Assembly: GCA_964204605.1 (NCBI GenBank)
Contig: OZ123195.1
Coordinates: 1,116,001-1,180,000, forward strand
Length of the DNA stretch: 64,000 nucleotides
From: UBA961 sp014191195
GTDB lineage: Bacteria; Bacteroidota; Ignavibacteria; Kapaibacteriales; UBA961
Direction of reading: 5' to 3'
Shown here: positions 1 through 8,919 of the stretch, piece after piece
How the letters are laid out: each line of letters starts with the position of its first letter
Position numbering within the stretch: position 1 is the first letter of the stretch
Notes under the pieces: model-generated
The model's input: only the letters and a program-made list of their open reading frames with translations
The model's database searches: none
Told to the model about the DNA's origin: nothing
Program-made: the position numbers and the translations under genes

Positions 1-1823
1 GTAGAGCAGCTATTGGCATTAAAGTAAATGGTATGACTTTAGATTTAAGTTCGCCTATTATTGAAGATTCTTCAATCAACATTCTGACATGGAATGATGA
101 TGAAGGCAAACAAATCTTTTGGCATTCAACTGCTCATATAATGGCCGAAGCTTTAGAAGCATTATACCCAGGAGTTAAACTTGGAATTGGCCCATCGATA
201 GAAGCAGGCTTTTACTATGATATAGACCTTCCACATAATATTAACATATCACTTGATGATTTGCCAGCTATAGAGCAAAAAATGAAGGAATTAGTAAAAG
301 TAGATTCTGAATTTAAGCGTATAGATATATCCTGGCAAGATGCTGTGACATACTTTCAGCAAAAAGGTGATGAATATAAATTAGACTTATTAGATGGCTT
401 AAAAGGCTCTAATATTACTTTTTATACTCAAGGTAATTTTACAGACCTCTGCCGAGGAACACATGTACCATCTACTGGATCAATAAAGTTTCCTAAACTA
501 TTATCAGTTGCAGGAGCCTATTGGAGAGGAGATTCTACGAAAAAGCAATTAACAAGAATTTATGGCGTTAGCTTTCCTAAAAAAGATCAATTAGAAGAAT
601 TCTTACGATTAAGAGAAGAAGCCGAAAAAAGAGATCATAGAAAAATTGGTAAAGATTTAGAACTATTTATGATTACTCCTTTGATTGGAGGCGGACTTCC
701 TGTTTGGTTGCCTAATGGAACCATTATAAGAAGAACATTAGAAAATTTCTTGAGAAATGAGCAAAAGAAACGTGGATATCAAGAGGTTATTACGCCTCAT
801 ATTGGCAATTTAAATTTATACAGAACAAGTGGACATTATCCATATTATGCCGAATCTCAATTTGCTCCTATTACTGTTGATGATGAAGAATATATGTTAA
901 AACCAATGAATTGTCCTCATCATCATCAAATATATGCATCTAAGCCAAGATCATACAGAGATTTACCAGTACGATTGTCAGAATTTGGTACCGTTTATCG
1001 ATATGAACAATCTGGTGAATTGAATGGATTATCACGCGTAAGAGGCTTTACTCAAGATGATGCGCATATTTATTGCACCGAAGATCAATTGAAAGCTGAA
1101 ATCAAAAATGTAGTTGAGTTAACTCAAAAAGTATTTTCTACTTTTCAAATGGAAGTGAGTACTAGACTTTCTTTTAGAGATGATAATCAAGATAAATATG
1201 GCGGTGATATATCACTCTGGGAAAGGGCACAAAAAGAAATTAAAGATGTTGCCGATGAAATGAATATGGATTATTTCATTGGCTTAGGTGAAGCAGCTTT
1301 TTATGGTCCTAAAATCGATTTTATTGTAAAAGATGCTATTGGACGTAAATGGCAATTAGGGACAGTTCAAGTTGATTATGTAATGCCTGATAGATTCCAG
1401 CTTGAATATACCGGAGCTGATAATGCAAAACATAAACCGGTAATTATACATAGAGCCCCTTTTGGATCTATGGAGAGATTCTTATCTATTTTGATTGAAC
1501 ATTATGCAGGGAATTTCCCTTTTTGGCTTGCACCAGTTCAGATTTCTCTCTTGCCAATAAGTGATGAACAATTACCTTATACCGAAGCATTAAGCACACA
1601 ATTAGAAAATATAGGATATCGGGTTAAGCTTGATAGTAGAAGTGAAAAAATATCAAGAAAAGTTGCTGAAAGCGAGCAAAAGAAGGTGCCTTTTGCATTA
1701 GTAATAGGTAAGCGTGAAGCAGAAAATAATCAAGTATCTTTAAGAGAACATGGCAAAGGTGACAAAGGTGTGATGTCCATCGAAGAAGTATTAGATTTAT
1801 TTAAACAATTAGAAATACACTAA
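1..1823 (+). CDS. thrS: Threonine--tRNA ligase (5' end cut by window edge)
   Basis: Class II synthetase that charges tRNA-Thr. The reading frame is open back to the first base, and residues encoded before the ATG at 33 (IGIKVNG) look like the middle of a TGS domain, so the true start lies upstream and 33 is an internal Met. The editing domain shows HSTAH and the later DLCRGTH, the paired His/Cys metal-site motifs of the family. The catalytic core has MNCPHH, the DDAHIYC His and IHRAPFGSMERF, matching the three zinc ligands (Cys, His, His) of ThrRS. An anticodon-binding domain closes the protein. It converges with the prenyl synthase gene with only 11 nt between stops. Confidence 0.97.
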   Translation, partial: RAAIGIKVNGMTLDLSSPIIEDSSINILTWNDDEGKQIFWHSTAHIMAEALEALYPGVKLGIGPSIEAGFYYDIDLPHNINISLDDLPAIEQKMKELVKVDSEFKRIDISWQDAVTYFQQKGDEYKLDLLDGLKGSNITFYTQGNFTDLCRGTHVPSTGSIKFPKLLSVAGAYWRGDSTKKQLTRIYGVSFPKKDQLEEFLRLREEAEKRDHRKIGKDLELFMITPLIGGGLPVWLPNGTIIRRTLENFLRNEQKKRGYQEVITPHIGNLNLYRTSGHYPYYAESQFAPITVDDEEYMLKPMNCPHHHQIYASKPRSYRDLPVRLSEFGTVYRYEQSGELNGLSRVRGFTQDDAHIYCTEDQLKAEIKNVVELTQKVFSTFQMEVSTRLSFRDDNQDKYGGDISLWERAQKEIKDVADEMNMDYFIGLGEAAFYGPKIDFIVKDAIGRKWQLGTVQVDYVMPDRFQLEYTGADNAKHKPVIIHRAPFGSMERFLSILIEHYAGNFPFWLAPVQISLLPISDEQLPYTEALSTQLENIGYRVKLDSRSEKISRKVAESEQKKVPFALVIGKREAENNQVSLREHGKGDKGVMSIEEVLDLFKQLEIH

Positions 1824-1834
1824 TGAGTGATGTA

Positions 1835-2842
1835 TTACATTGTTCTTTGGGACATTTTATCGGTAAGCCACATAAGAGCCTTTTGATGTGTAGATTCTGC
1901 TAAAGTACTTAAATGTACCTTTGCTTGTTCGCCATGAAACTTAATTGCATTCTGAGCATCAAGTAATACATCATTGCTAGATAGCATTCTAATCATACCG
2001 GGGATTTCCTCCATGGAGATCCCTTTTTTTCTAATATACATATCTAATAATTCTTTGTCTTTTAGGGGTAGATTTTTTTCTGATGCCCTTACAATGAGAT
2101 AACTCTTTTTACCTTCAATTAAATCTTGTCCTGTTAATTTTCCAAATTCACTAGAATCTGCAGTCAGATCTAATAAATCATCTTGTATTTGAAAAGCTAA
2201 GCCCAGATGTCTTGCAAATTCTCTTATTGAATGAACAGTTTCATCATTTGCATTGCCATAGAATGCCCCCACTATAGCAGATATTTCTAATAATCGAGAT
2301 GTTTTCATCTCAATCATCTGCATATATTGATTCATTGAAATATCGGATAGAGATTGAAAATCTAAATCAAGTGCTTGCCCTTCACATACGTCAATTAATC
2401 CTTGAGTGAAAGCATCTAACATATCTAAACTTCTTTCTTTGCCCTTAATGGAAGATAGAAGTAATCGATAAGCGACACCTAACATGACATCACCGCTTAA
2501 AATTGCAGTTGCATCATCCCATTTTACATGCACTGTTTGCCTACCCCTACGTAGGGGTGAACTATCCATAATATCATCATGAAGCAAAGTAAAATTATGT
2601 AAAATCTCTAAGGCAGAGCCACATTGCACAGCATCTTCAGGCTTTTGCCCAACTGCACCAGCACATAACATCGTTACTATAGGTCTTAAACGCTTTCCAC
2701 CAGAAGACAATACATATTCTATTGGTTCATATAAGCTGCGAGGATAAATATCCTTATATACAGATTCAAGGCATGTATCTACAAGCAATCTATAAGCTTT
2801 TAACTCTTCAGAAAAGTCTTGTTTATTCTCAAAAGTATTCAT
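1835..2842 (-). CDS. Polyprenyl synthetase, probably farnesyl/geranylgeranyl diphosphate synthase
   Basis: Trans-isoprenyl diphosphate synthase, 335 aa, condensing isopentenyl diphosphate with an allylic primer. It carries GGKRLRP near residue 48, the first aspartate-rich motif DDIMD at 89-93 and the second, DDLLD, at 221-225. A Phe sits five residues before the first motif (HNFTLLHDD); in this family a bulky aromatic there normally limits the product to C15-C20, whereas long-chain quinone-tail enzymes such as IspB have a small residue. A short-chain product is therefore inferred. It is the last gene of a minus-strand run, 68 nt after the HAD gene. Confidence 0.9.
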   Translation of the reverse strand: MNTFENKQDFSEELKAYRLLVDTCLESVYKDIYPRSLYEPIEYVLSSGGKRLRPIVTMLCAGAVGQKPEDAVQCGSALEILHNFTLLHDDIMDSSPLRRGRQTVHVKWDDATAILSGDVMLGVAYRLLLSSIKGKERSLDMLDAFTQGLIDVCEGQALDLDFQSLSDISMNQYMQMIEMKTSRLLEISAIVGAFYGNANDETVHSIREFARHLGLAFQIQDDLLDLTADSSEFGKLTGQDLIEGKKSYLIVRASEKNLPLKDKELLDMYIRKKGISMEEIPGMIRMLSSNDVLLDAQNAIKFHGEQAKVHLSTLAESTHQKALMWLTDKMSQRTM

Positions 2843-2910
2843 AAAAAAGAATAATGTTTAATAATGTTCAATTACATAATCTTAAAAGAATATCGAATAT
2901 GCAATCACTG

Positions 2911-3597
2911 TCAAACTATGATGAATGTGCTAATCAATTGCTGTAACTCATTAACCGTAACTACATAATAACTTGGATTGCAGTCTTGGAGTTCCTTTCT
3001 AGTTCCATAACCATATCCAACTGCGATAGATCGTACATTATGGGTATGGGCACCATTAATATCATGTTCTCTATCGCCTATCATAATTGTATCATCTGTA
3101 TATAAACCATGCTTTTGTAATACATATCCAATAACAGCAGTTTTATTATCTCTTGTTGCATCTAAAGTACAACCGCAGATATCTATAAAATAAGAATCTA
3201 AATTAAAATATTCAATAATTTTACCAGCATAATGTTCAGGCTTTGCTGTTGCTACGTATAAATTAATGCTCTTTTTTTTACAGAAAGTTAATAATTCTGG
3301 AATTCCTTCATATACTGAATTTTCATACATCCCTTTATCCATATAATATTCCCTGTAATACTGTACTGCTAATTCAGAGTCCTTATGTGATAATCCCAAT
3401 AATTTGGTAAATGACTCACGAAGAGGCGGTCCAATAAAAGAAATCAGGGTTTCTTGCGAGATATTATAGATACCTAATTTATGTAATGAATATAGGACAG
3501 AATTAATAATTCCATCTTTGGAATCAGTTAATGTTCCATCTAAATCAAATAATAAAGAAGTGCTCAATCTATTGTTAAAAAAGTTGTGGAGTTTCAA
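2911..3597 (-). CDS. HAD-family hydrolase, phosphoglycolate phosphatase-like
   Basis: HAD superfamily phosphatase of 228 aa with the Gph/PGMB-type layout. Motif I is FDLDGTLTDS (nucleophile Asp18, general acid Asp20), the segment after it is a helical cap, motif II/III lies around YVATAKPEH and motif IV is MIGDREHDI. Likely substrate is a small phosphorylated metabolite such as 2-phosphoglycolate; the exact substrate cannot be read from the sequence. The start overlaps the end of the NAD kinase gene by 23 nt, which supports co-transcription. The only Met before the nucleophile motif is the one chosen. Confidence 0.85.
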   Translation of the reverse strand: MKLHNFFNNRLSTSLLFDLDGTLTDSKDGIINSVLYSLHKLGIYNISQETLISFIGPPLRESFTKLLGLSHKDSELAVQYYREYYMDKGMYENSVYEGIPELLTFCKKKSINLYVATAKPEHYAGKIIEYFNLDSYFIDICGCTLDATRDNKTAVIGYVLQKHGLYTDDTIMIGDREHDINGAHTHNVRSIAVGYGYGTRKELQDCNPSYYVVTVNELQQLISTFIIV

Positions 3598-4459
3598 TTA
3601 TAGATGCATCGATAGACCATAAGAGTTTATTTCTTAATAAATCGAAAAAAGTACTATCAGCATGCTTTACTAATTTTACCATATGCTTAGACCGTCTTAA
3701 TATGACTATATCTTTATCAGATAATGGAATTTCAATTTGTCCATCTGCTACCATTCTTGCTTCACCCCGCATGGTTTCTAGTGTAACTGTCAGTTCAAGA
3801 GTATCTGGGATGATAAGTGGTCGCATATTAAGAGTATGTGCAGAAATCGGAGTAATACATAACACTTCGGCCGAAGGAGTTATTATTGGCCCTCCACAAG
3901 AAAGAGAATATGCCGTTGAACCAGTAGGAGTTGCAATTATTACTCCATCGGCTCTATAAGAAGCTATTAGATGTTCATGATTAGCAATATGCGTAGTGAT
4001 TAATCGAGAAGAATCTTTTTTTTCAAATACGAATTCATTAAAAGCATGATACTGTTTACCATGAATTTCGGCTTCCAGCATAGATCTATCTACTACTCTA
4101 TAGCCACCTGATAAAAGATCTTTTAATGCATGTTCTAATTCTTGGACATTAAATTCTGCTAAGAAGCCTAATCTTCCAACATTTACACCCATTAAAGGCA
4201 TATCGCTTCCAATAAATTGTCTGGCTGCAGTTAGCATCGTTCCATCACCACCAAATGCAATTACAATGTCTGCAAATCTGTCAAATTCAGATGCAGGTAA
4301 TATTGTAATATCAGATTGTATGTGCAGTGGTAATCCATTGATAATTTCCTGTTCTGCGCAACATAATGCACCTAATTCCAGTAAATAAGCTATGGCTTTA
4401 CCTGCAATTGTAATGGCATAATCTTTTTCTGAATTAACATATATTCCTATATGTTTCAT
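3575..4459 (-). CDS. nadK: NAD kinase
   Basis: Cytosolic enzyme making NADP from NAD and ATP, 294 aa, the usual length. The diagnostic GGDGT motif is at residues 70-74, followed by the NE/D-type region and the glycine-rich conserved block PTGSTAYSLSCGGPI. Its ATG overlaps the stop of the DUF1844 gene by 4 nt (ATGA), typical of translational coupling. An antisense ORF on the plus strand over this gene is a shadow. Confidence 0.95.
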   Translation of the reverse strand: MKHIGIYVNSEKDYAITIAGKAIAYLLELGALCCAEQEIINGLPLHIQSDITILPASEFDRFADIVIAFGGDGTMLTAARQFIGSDMPLMGVNVGRLGFLAEFNVQELEHALKDLLSGGYRVVDRSMLEAEIHGKQYHAFNEFVFEKKDSSRLITTHIANHEHLIASYRADGVIIATPTGSTAYSLSCGGPIITPSAEVLCITPISAHTLNMRPLIIPDTLELTVTLETMRGEARMVADGQIEIPLSDKDIVILRRSKHMVKLVKHADSTFFDLLRNKLLWSIDASIIETPQLF

Positions 4460-4743
4460 GCTTGAATGCCATCAGAATCTGGTTGCTGAGAAGCTGGAGA
4501 AGTATTCATATCTGCAATAAAATTCAAACGTAAATCTCTGAGAGTAGTATCTAGTAATTTATGCTCGGAATCTGTAAGATTTCCTTGAGTTTTCTGTTGC
4601 AAAACAGCTAATAAATCAATGATAAATGATGCGTGTTCTGTATTTTTTTCAGTTTTTCCAGATACTGGATGAGCAATTTTACCTAATGCAGTAAATCCCT
4701 CAAACTGAAACATTTGGATAATTCCACTAAAGTCGATTTTCAT
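4456..4743 (-). CDS. DUF1844 domain protein
   Basis: Small 95-aa protein of the DUF1844 family. The family pattern is visible: an N-terminal helix with FTALGKI, then AHPVSGK, an acidic/helical stretch with IDLLAVLQQKTQGNLT and a C-terminal LLDTTLRDLRLNF. No catalytic residue is evident and the function of the family is unknown. It lies 15 nt after the PfkA-like gene and overlaps nadK by 4 nt, so it is expressed with them. Confidence 0.85.
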   Translation of the reverse strand: MKIDFSGIIQMFQFEGFTALGKIAHPVSGKTEKNTEHASFIIDLLAVLQQKTQGNLTDSEHKLLDTTLRDLRLNFIADMNTSPASQQPDSDGIQA

Positions 4744-4758
4744 AATAATATCAAATAA

Positions 4759-5718
4759 TTAAGCTAATAAATCAGATAAAGAAACGAGATAATCTGGTAA
4801 GATTTTTTTTCTGTCAAATGTCATTGGTAATGGTGTATGTTGAATTGTTCCATTAACAACCCCAACCATAGCATTTACATTACCACTAAGCATTGCATCG
4901 ATGGCAGCAGATCCTAGTCGGCTAGCAAGGACACGATCGGCAATTGAAGGATGCCCCCCTTTTTGCAATGCTCCTAGTACTGCCACTCTACTATCGATAT
5001 TATAGGAATCTTTTAAAATATTTGCTAAATCTATACCACCACCTACTTCATCGCCTTCACCAATAACAATAATATATCTTTTATTTTTTTGTCTGGTGGT
5101 TATTCGTCTGTGTAAATCAGGAATATTAGTAATTGTTTCTGGGATAGCAATATATTCGGCGCCACAACCTATTCCAACATTAATGGCTATATAGCCCGCC
5201 TCACTTCCCATAACTTCAATTATGTATACATTACCTTCTGATTCTGCAGTATCTCTAATTCTATCAATCGCATCTGCAGCAGTATTTAATGCAGTATCAT
5301 AACCAATTGTATAATCTGTTCCATAAATATCATTATCAATTGTTGCAGGGGCACCAACAACCGAGATATTATGTTCCTTGGCTAATGCATGTAATACTTT
5401 TAATAAGCCTATTCCACCACATCCTATCAAGCCATCAATTCCTGCTTTTTTTAGGTTTAATGCTGCAATAGTACGATTTGCTTGATCCATAAATGGTTCA
5501 TAAACTCCAGTTTTGAGAATTGTGCCACCTGTTCCAACAATATTTGCCGTATCCATTCTTGTAACAAGTTTAAACTGTTCTTCTACTAAACCTTTAAAAC
5601 CCTGAGAAATACCGATAATTTCTATCTTTTTTGCTTCTGCAGACCTAATAACAGATCTAATAAATGCATTCATTCCGGGTGCATCTGCTCCGCTACATAA
5701 TAATCCAATTCTTTTCAT
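4759..5718 (-). CDS. Divergent PfkA-type phosphofructokinase homologue
   Basis: Protein of 319 aa that aligns end to end with bacterial ATP-dependent 6-phosphofructokinase. Retained: PATIDNDI (with the catalytic Asp region), GTDYTIGYDTAL, AIDRIRDTAES and DRVLASRLG. Changed at positions important in PfkA: the Mg/ATP motif GGDGS reads GGIGL near residue 101-105 (Asp to Ile); EVMGRxCG reads EVMGSEAG (Arg to Ser); the Arg equivalent to E. coli R162 is Asn; RGGT reads TGGT; the IQRGG region reads LQKGG with the preceding His replaced by Ala. By fold it is PfkA-like, but normal ATP/fructose-6-P catalysis is doubtful; it could be a regulatory or altered-specificity paralogue. First gene of the minus-strand operon. 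Confidence 0.75.
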   Translation of the reverse strand: MKRIGLLCSGADAPGMNAFIRSVIRSAEAKKIEIIGISQGFKGLVEEQFKLVTRMDTANIVGTGGTILKTGVYEPFMDQANRTIAALNLKKAGIDGLIGCGGIGLLKVLHALAKEHNISVVGAPATIDNDIYGTDYTIGYDTALNTAADAIDRIRDTAESEGNVYIIEVMGSEAGYIAINVGIGCGAEYIAIPETITNIPDLHRRITTRQKNKRYIIVIGEGDEVGGGIDLANILKDSYNIDSRVAVLGALQKGGHPSIADRVLASRLGSAAIDAMLSGNVNAMVGVVNGTIQHTPLPMTFDRKKILPDYLVSLSDLLA

Positions 5719-5772
5719 GGTAATTTCGCTTATGAATAAATAATGTACTATCGTTTTAAATTACATCAATGA

Positions 5773-5803
5773 TTTGCTTACACTTGCCAAAATCGTATTT
5801 TTG
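5773..5803 (+). promoter_or_regulatory. Bacteroidota-type promoter upstream of the RidA gene
   Basis: TTTG at 5773-5776, 19 nt spacer, then TATTTTTG at 5796-5803, an exact match to the -7 consensus TAnnTTTG with the -33 TTTG element at the right distance. It would start transcription near 5810 and leave a leader of about 88 nt before the RidA ATG. Located in the 179-nt divergent gap between the PfkA-like and RidA genes. Confidence 0.6.
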
Positions 5804-5897
5804 ACCGAACAAATCAAGAAACTTTCTTTCTATATAAAACTAGTTTTATAATTGCTGACTTTTTAATTTTATTTTTCACCATTTTCTCCTTTTCATC

Positions 5898-6344
5898 ATG
5901 GGTCCAAATCTTATTTTGAATTCTATTCATGCTCCAGAACCAGTTGGTGCATATCCTCATGCAAGGCGTATTGGTGATTTTTTATTTATTTCTGGTGTTG
6001 GTCCTCGTTTAAGAGGTAGTTCTTCTATTCCTGGGGTAGAATTAGATGATTCGGGTAATATAAAAGAGTATGATATTGCTATTCAAACTGTATCAGTTTT
6101 TCAAAATATTAAATATGTGCTGGAAGATTCTGGTTCATGCTTTGAAGATATTGTTGATATCACTATTTTTCTTACAAATATGAAAAAAGATTTTCCTATT
6201 GTAAATAAACTATATGCTGAGTATTTTACACATATTCAGGCTTGTAGAACTACTATTGAAATTAATGCTCTGCCAACTCCAATTGCTGTAGAGTTAAAAT
6301 GTTTAGCTATTGTGGGAAGTTCAAAAAATAAACAGGTGGGATAA
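5898..6344 (+). CDS. RidA/YjgF family enamine/imine deaminase
   Basis: 148-aa member of the RidA family, which hydrolyses reactive enamines and imines such as 2-aminoacrylate. Visible family features are GAYPHARRIGDFLFISG near the N terminus, the central VVDITIFLTNM-type strand, and the CRTTIEINALP block holding the conserved active-site Arg. The PHARR variant resembles the 2-aminomuconate deaminase-like subgroup, but no kynurenine-pathway genes are nearby, so a general detoxifying role is more likely. No clear Shine-Dalgarno sequence precedes the ATG. The stop overlaps the next ATG by 1 nt. Confidence 0.88.
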   Translation: MGPNLILNSIHAPEPVGAYPHARRIGDFLFISGVGPRLRGSSSIPGVELDDSGNIKEYDIAIQTVSVFQNIKYVLEDSGSCFEDIVDITIFLTNMKKDFPIVNKLYAEYFTHIQACRTTIEINALPTPIAVELKCLAIVGSSKNKQVG

Positions 6345-8686
6345 TGAAAAGGGTTATGTTTTTTGGGATTTTATGTTTACTTATAAGTTGTTTATCCGTA
6401 CATCATTCTGTGTGTTATGCTCAAGTAAAGGCTGCTATTTGGATTGACTCTACTAATAAAAATGCAGATACTTTAGATTATGATATTCTGTTTTTTAAAG
6501 ATTCACCAAAAATCCTCAATTTTTATATTGAAAATCTGGGCAAAGGTGATATTTGGATAAAAAATGACCAATTCCCAAATTTTTTTCTAGGAGATGATAA
6601 AGCTAATCCAAGACAGTTTATAGAATTTCAAGCATATAATATCATTTTTCCTTTTACAATTAATGAAAATTCGAAACCCAAAGTATTCCCCTTTAAATTC
6701 GAACCTGACAAAGATACAACTAGTAGTGATTTTAGATTAGGAATTAAAACCGCAAAGATTCAATTTACCTTGTCTAACATTGATACTACTGATACTACAA
6801 CATATACCAGATATTTTTATGTTAGAAGTTGGAAAACCAAAGATTTTTTAGCAAAAAGGGATACTCTTATCAATTTTGATTCTGTGTTAATTGGAGGATA
6901 TAATCCTCCAACACAATGGACACTTAGAAATGTTTCAAAAACTAATGTAACTGTCTCAAAAACTTCTATAGATACATATATAGATAGCAGTGCAATCCTA
7001 ATGAATCCAGACCTTCAAAAGATAGTAAATCCAGATAAGCTTTATTCTGTAAATATAGATTATCAACCACAAAAGCTCGGCTGGGACTCTGCTAAAGTGA
7101 CAACATATTATTCACCAAATATTGATAATGTTGCTGATAGTAATAGCGTTATTATCAAAGGTTTTGGGGTAAAACATGACGTTCTCATTTCTCGTTTGTC
7201 ACAAGGAAAATCAGTTCCTATTTCTATCGATGCTGATTACCGCGGAATCAATGTTAATAGTATTAATCTAGGTATAACTAATGAAGTTGAAGTAGTGTTT
7301 GAAAATACAGGTAATATTCCAATTCATGCAAAGTTAGTTCTGAAAGAATTTGCCCCAAAAGGTCCATCGTATAGCTCTTTAGATACTGGAAAAACCATCA
7401 TTATTCCTGCTAATTCTAAAACTGCAAAAATTACTTTATCTGTTACACCTCAAGAACTAGGAGATATAAATTGTACGCTAGAATTACATACAGATATTAG
7501 ATCTAGAGTGAGGAATAGCCCGACAGATAGTATTATTAGATTCGACATTAAAGGAAGAGGACAAGCCCCAGTTTTAGTAAAAGATCAAGTTGCAATTGAA
7601 TTCAAAGATATTGTGGTTCCGTCAGAACGGGAATATGTATGTGATAGTATTTCAAAAATTCGAACAATTAAGATTACGAATACTGGGAATTTACCTTTGG
7701 ACGTATCTACTCCAGAGTTTTTGTCGCCTGTTGGTAAAGGAGATTATGATATCTCTCCAAAAAGTAAATTAACAATTGAACCTAACAAAAGTCAAAGTTA
7801 TCTACTTAGTTTTCTACCAAAATCATCAACTTCAGGCATAAGCAAAGATACTCTCATCTTTATATCAAATTCTGTAAGGGATGCTAATGCTAAATTCCAA
7901 CAAAGAGATACAATTTTTCTTAGCGGAAATGGTATTGTACCAGAAAATATTTCACTTTCAATTGGCAAAGTAAAAAGCGCACCTAGCAAAAAAGTACTTA
8001 TTCCCATATATATTGATTCAGGCTCAAAGTCTTTAATATATGCATCATCCTTCAAAACATCTATACTATATGATAATTCCTATGCTTTTCGATTTGATAC
8101 TATATATACCGAAGGCACAGCAACAGCAAATAGCAATGTATTGATAACAAAAAAAACATTAGGATCTAGTATACAAATAGATTTAAATATAAAATCTAAA
8201 GGTATTGCTTTTGTAGAAAATCCTATTTTGATGAATTTAGTGTATGACACATATATCGCAGAGCCAGATAAAGTCAATATCATCACTATTAAGAACGATT
8301 CATCTAAGTTTGGAAGAGGAGATTGTCCTAATTTTTTCTTAGTTAATCCACCCATAAGTGGCTCTTTTACATTAGATTCTGTATGCGGTGAAGGCTATAA
8401 AGCTGTACATAATGCTAAGGGAGGATTTACATTTGATGTATACCAGGCAATGAATCATTCGGAGCAAGCACTTATCCATTGTTCTTCACCATATGATATT
8501 CGAAGTAAGATTATCATTTGTTCGGTACAAGGCGGCGAATTAAGAGAAGTATATAATGGACACATGATATCAAATGAGCAAATATCCATTCCGTTTTCTA
8601 CAGAGTTTTTGTCGCCAGGAATTTATTATTGCATCTTTAGGGCAGGAATTTTTACAAACTGTAAACCATTAATAATTAATAGATAA
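6344..8686 (+). CDS. Secreted Ig/ASH-like repeat protein with probable T9SS tail
   Basis: 780-aa exported protein. A signal peptide runs to about residue 26 (hydrophobic FFGILCLLISCL, then CYAQ). The body is beta-rich with repeated strands such as ITNTGNLPLDV and FENTGNIPIHA, the pattern of ASH/choice-of-anchor-D-type Ig domains. The last 80 residues (SPYDIRSKIIICSVQGG through LSPGIYYCIF) resemble a degenerate T9SS type A sorting domain. Function is probably surface structural or adhesive; no enzyme motif is seen. It is translationally coupled to the RidA gene and precedes sprA, although a functional link to SprA is only suggested by position. Confidence 0.75.
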   Translation: MKRVMFFGILCLLISCLSVHHSVCYAQVKAAIWIDSTNKNADTLDYDILFFKDSPKILNFYIENLGKGDIWIKNDQFPNFFLGDDKANPRQFIEFQAYNIIFPFTINENSKPKVFPFKFEPDKDTTSSDFRLGIKTAKIQFTLSNIDTTDTTTYTRYFYVRSWKTKDFLAKRDTLINFDSVLIGGYNPPTQWTLRNVSKTNVTVSKTSIDTYIDSSAILMNPDLQKIVNPDKLYSVNIDYQPQKLGWDSAKVTTYYSPNIDNVADSNSVIIKGFGVKHDVLISRLSQGKSVPISIDADYRGINVNSINLGITNEVEVVFENTGNIPIHAKLVLKEFAPKGPSYSSLDTGKTIIIPANSKTAKITLSVTPQELGDINCTLELHTDIRSRVRNSPTDSIIRFDIKGRGQAPVLVKDQVAIEFKDIVVPSEREYVCDSISKIRTIKITNTGNLPLDVSTPEFLSPVGKGDYDISPKSKLTIEPNKSQSYLLSFLPKSSTSGISKDTLIFISNSVRDANAKFQQRDTIFLSGNGIVPENISLSIGKVKSAPSKKVLIPIYIDSGSKSLIYASSFKTSILYDNSYAFRFDTIYTEGTATANSNVLITKKTLGSSIQIDLNIKSKGIAFVENPILMNLVYDTYIAEPDKVNIITIKNDSSKFGRGDCPNFFLVNPPISGSFTLDSVCGEGYKAVHNAKGGFTFDVYQAMNHSEQALIHCSSPYDIRSKIIICSVQGGELREVYNGHMISNEQISIPFSTEFLSPGIYYCIFRAGIFTNCKPLIINR

Positions 8687-8688
8687 GT

Positions 8689-8707
8689 AAAAAACTATCG
8701 TTTTTTT
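8689..8707 (+). terminator. Weak terminator-like hairpin
   Basis: Immediately after the preceding stop, AAAAAAC pairs with GTTTTTT around a TATC loop and the right arm is itself a T-run. The stem is almost wholly A-T, so it is a weak candidate. Confidence 0.3.
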
Positions 8708-8919
8708 GTAATATATTTGTTGGGTTGCTTCTCACAAAGTGATTTGCAGCTAATAAATATCATTATTTCAACAAATTGAGTCAATATTTGCGCCATTGGT
8801 ACAATTTTTTATTGTGTTTTTGAATTGTATAATGTTAATAGCAATTGAATAGATTTTCGGATTATTCAATTCAACTAGCAGTACAAATCTGTTTTGGTTG
8901 CATTTTTATTGTTGAAAGA

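Noticed and set aside
5898..6344. RidA gene as part of a kynurenine/2-aminomuconate pathway
   Set aside because: No other genes of that pathway are nearby and the motif similarity alone does not fix the substrate.
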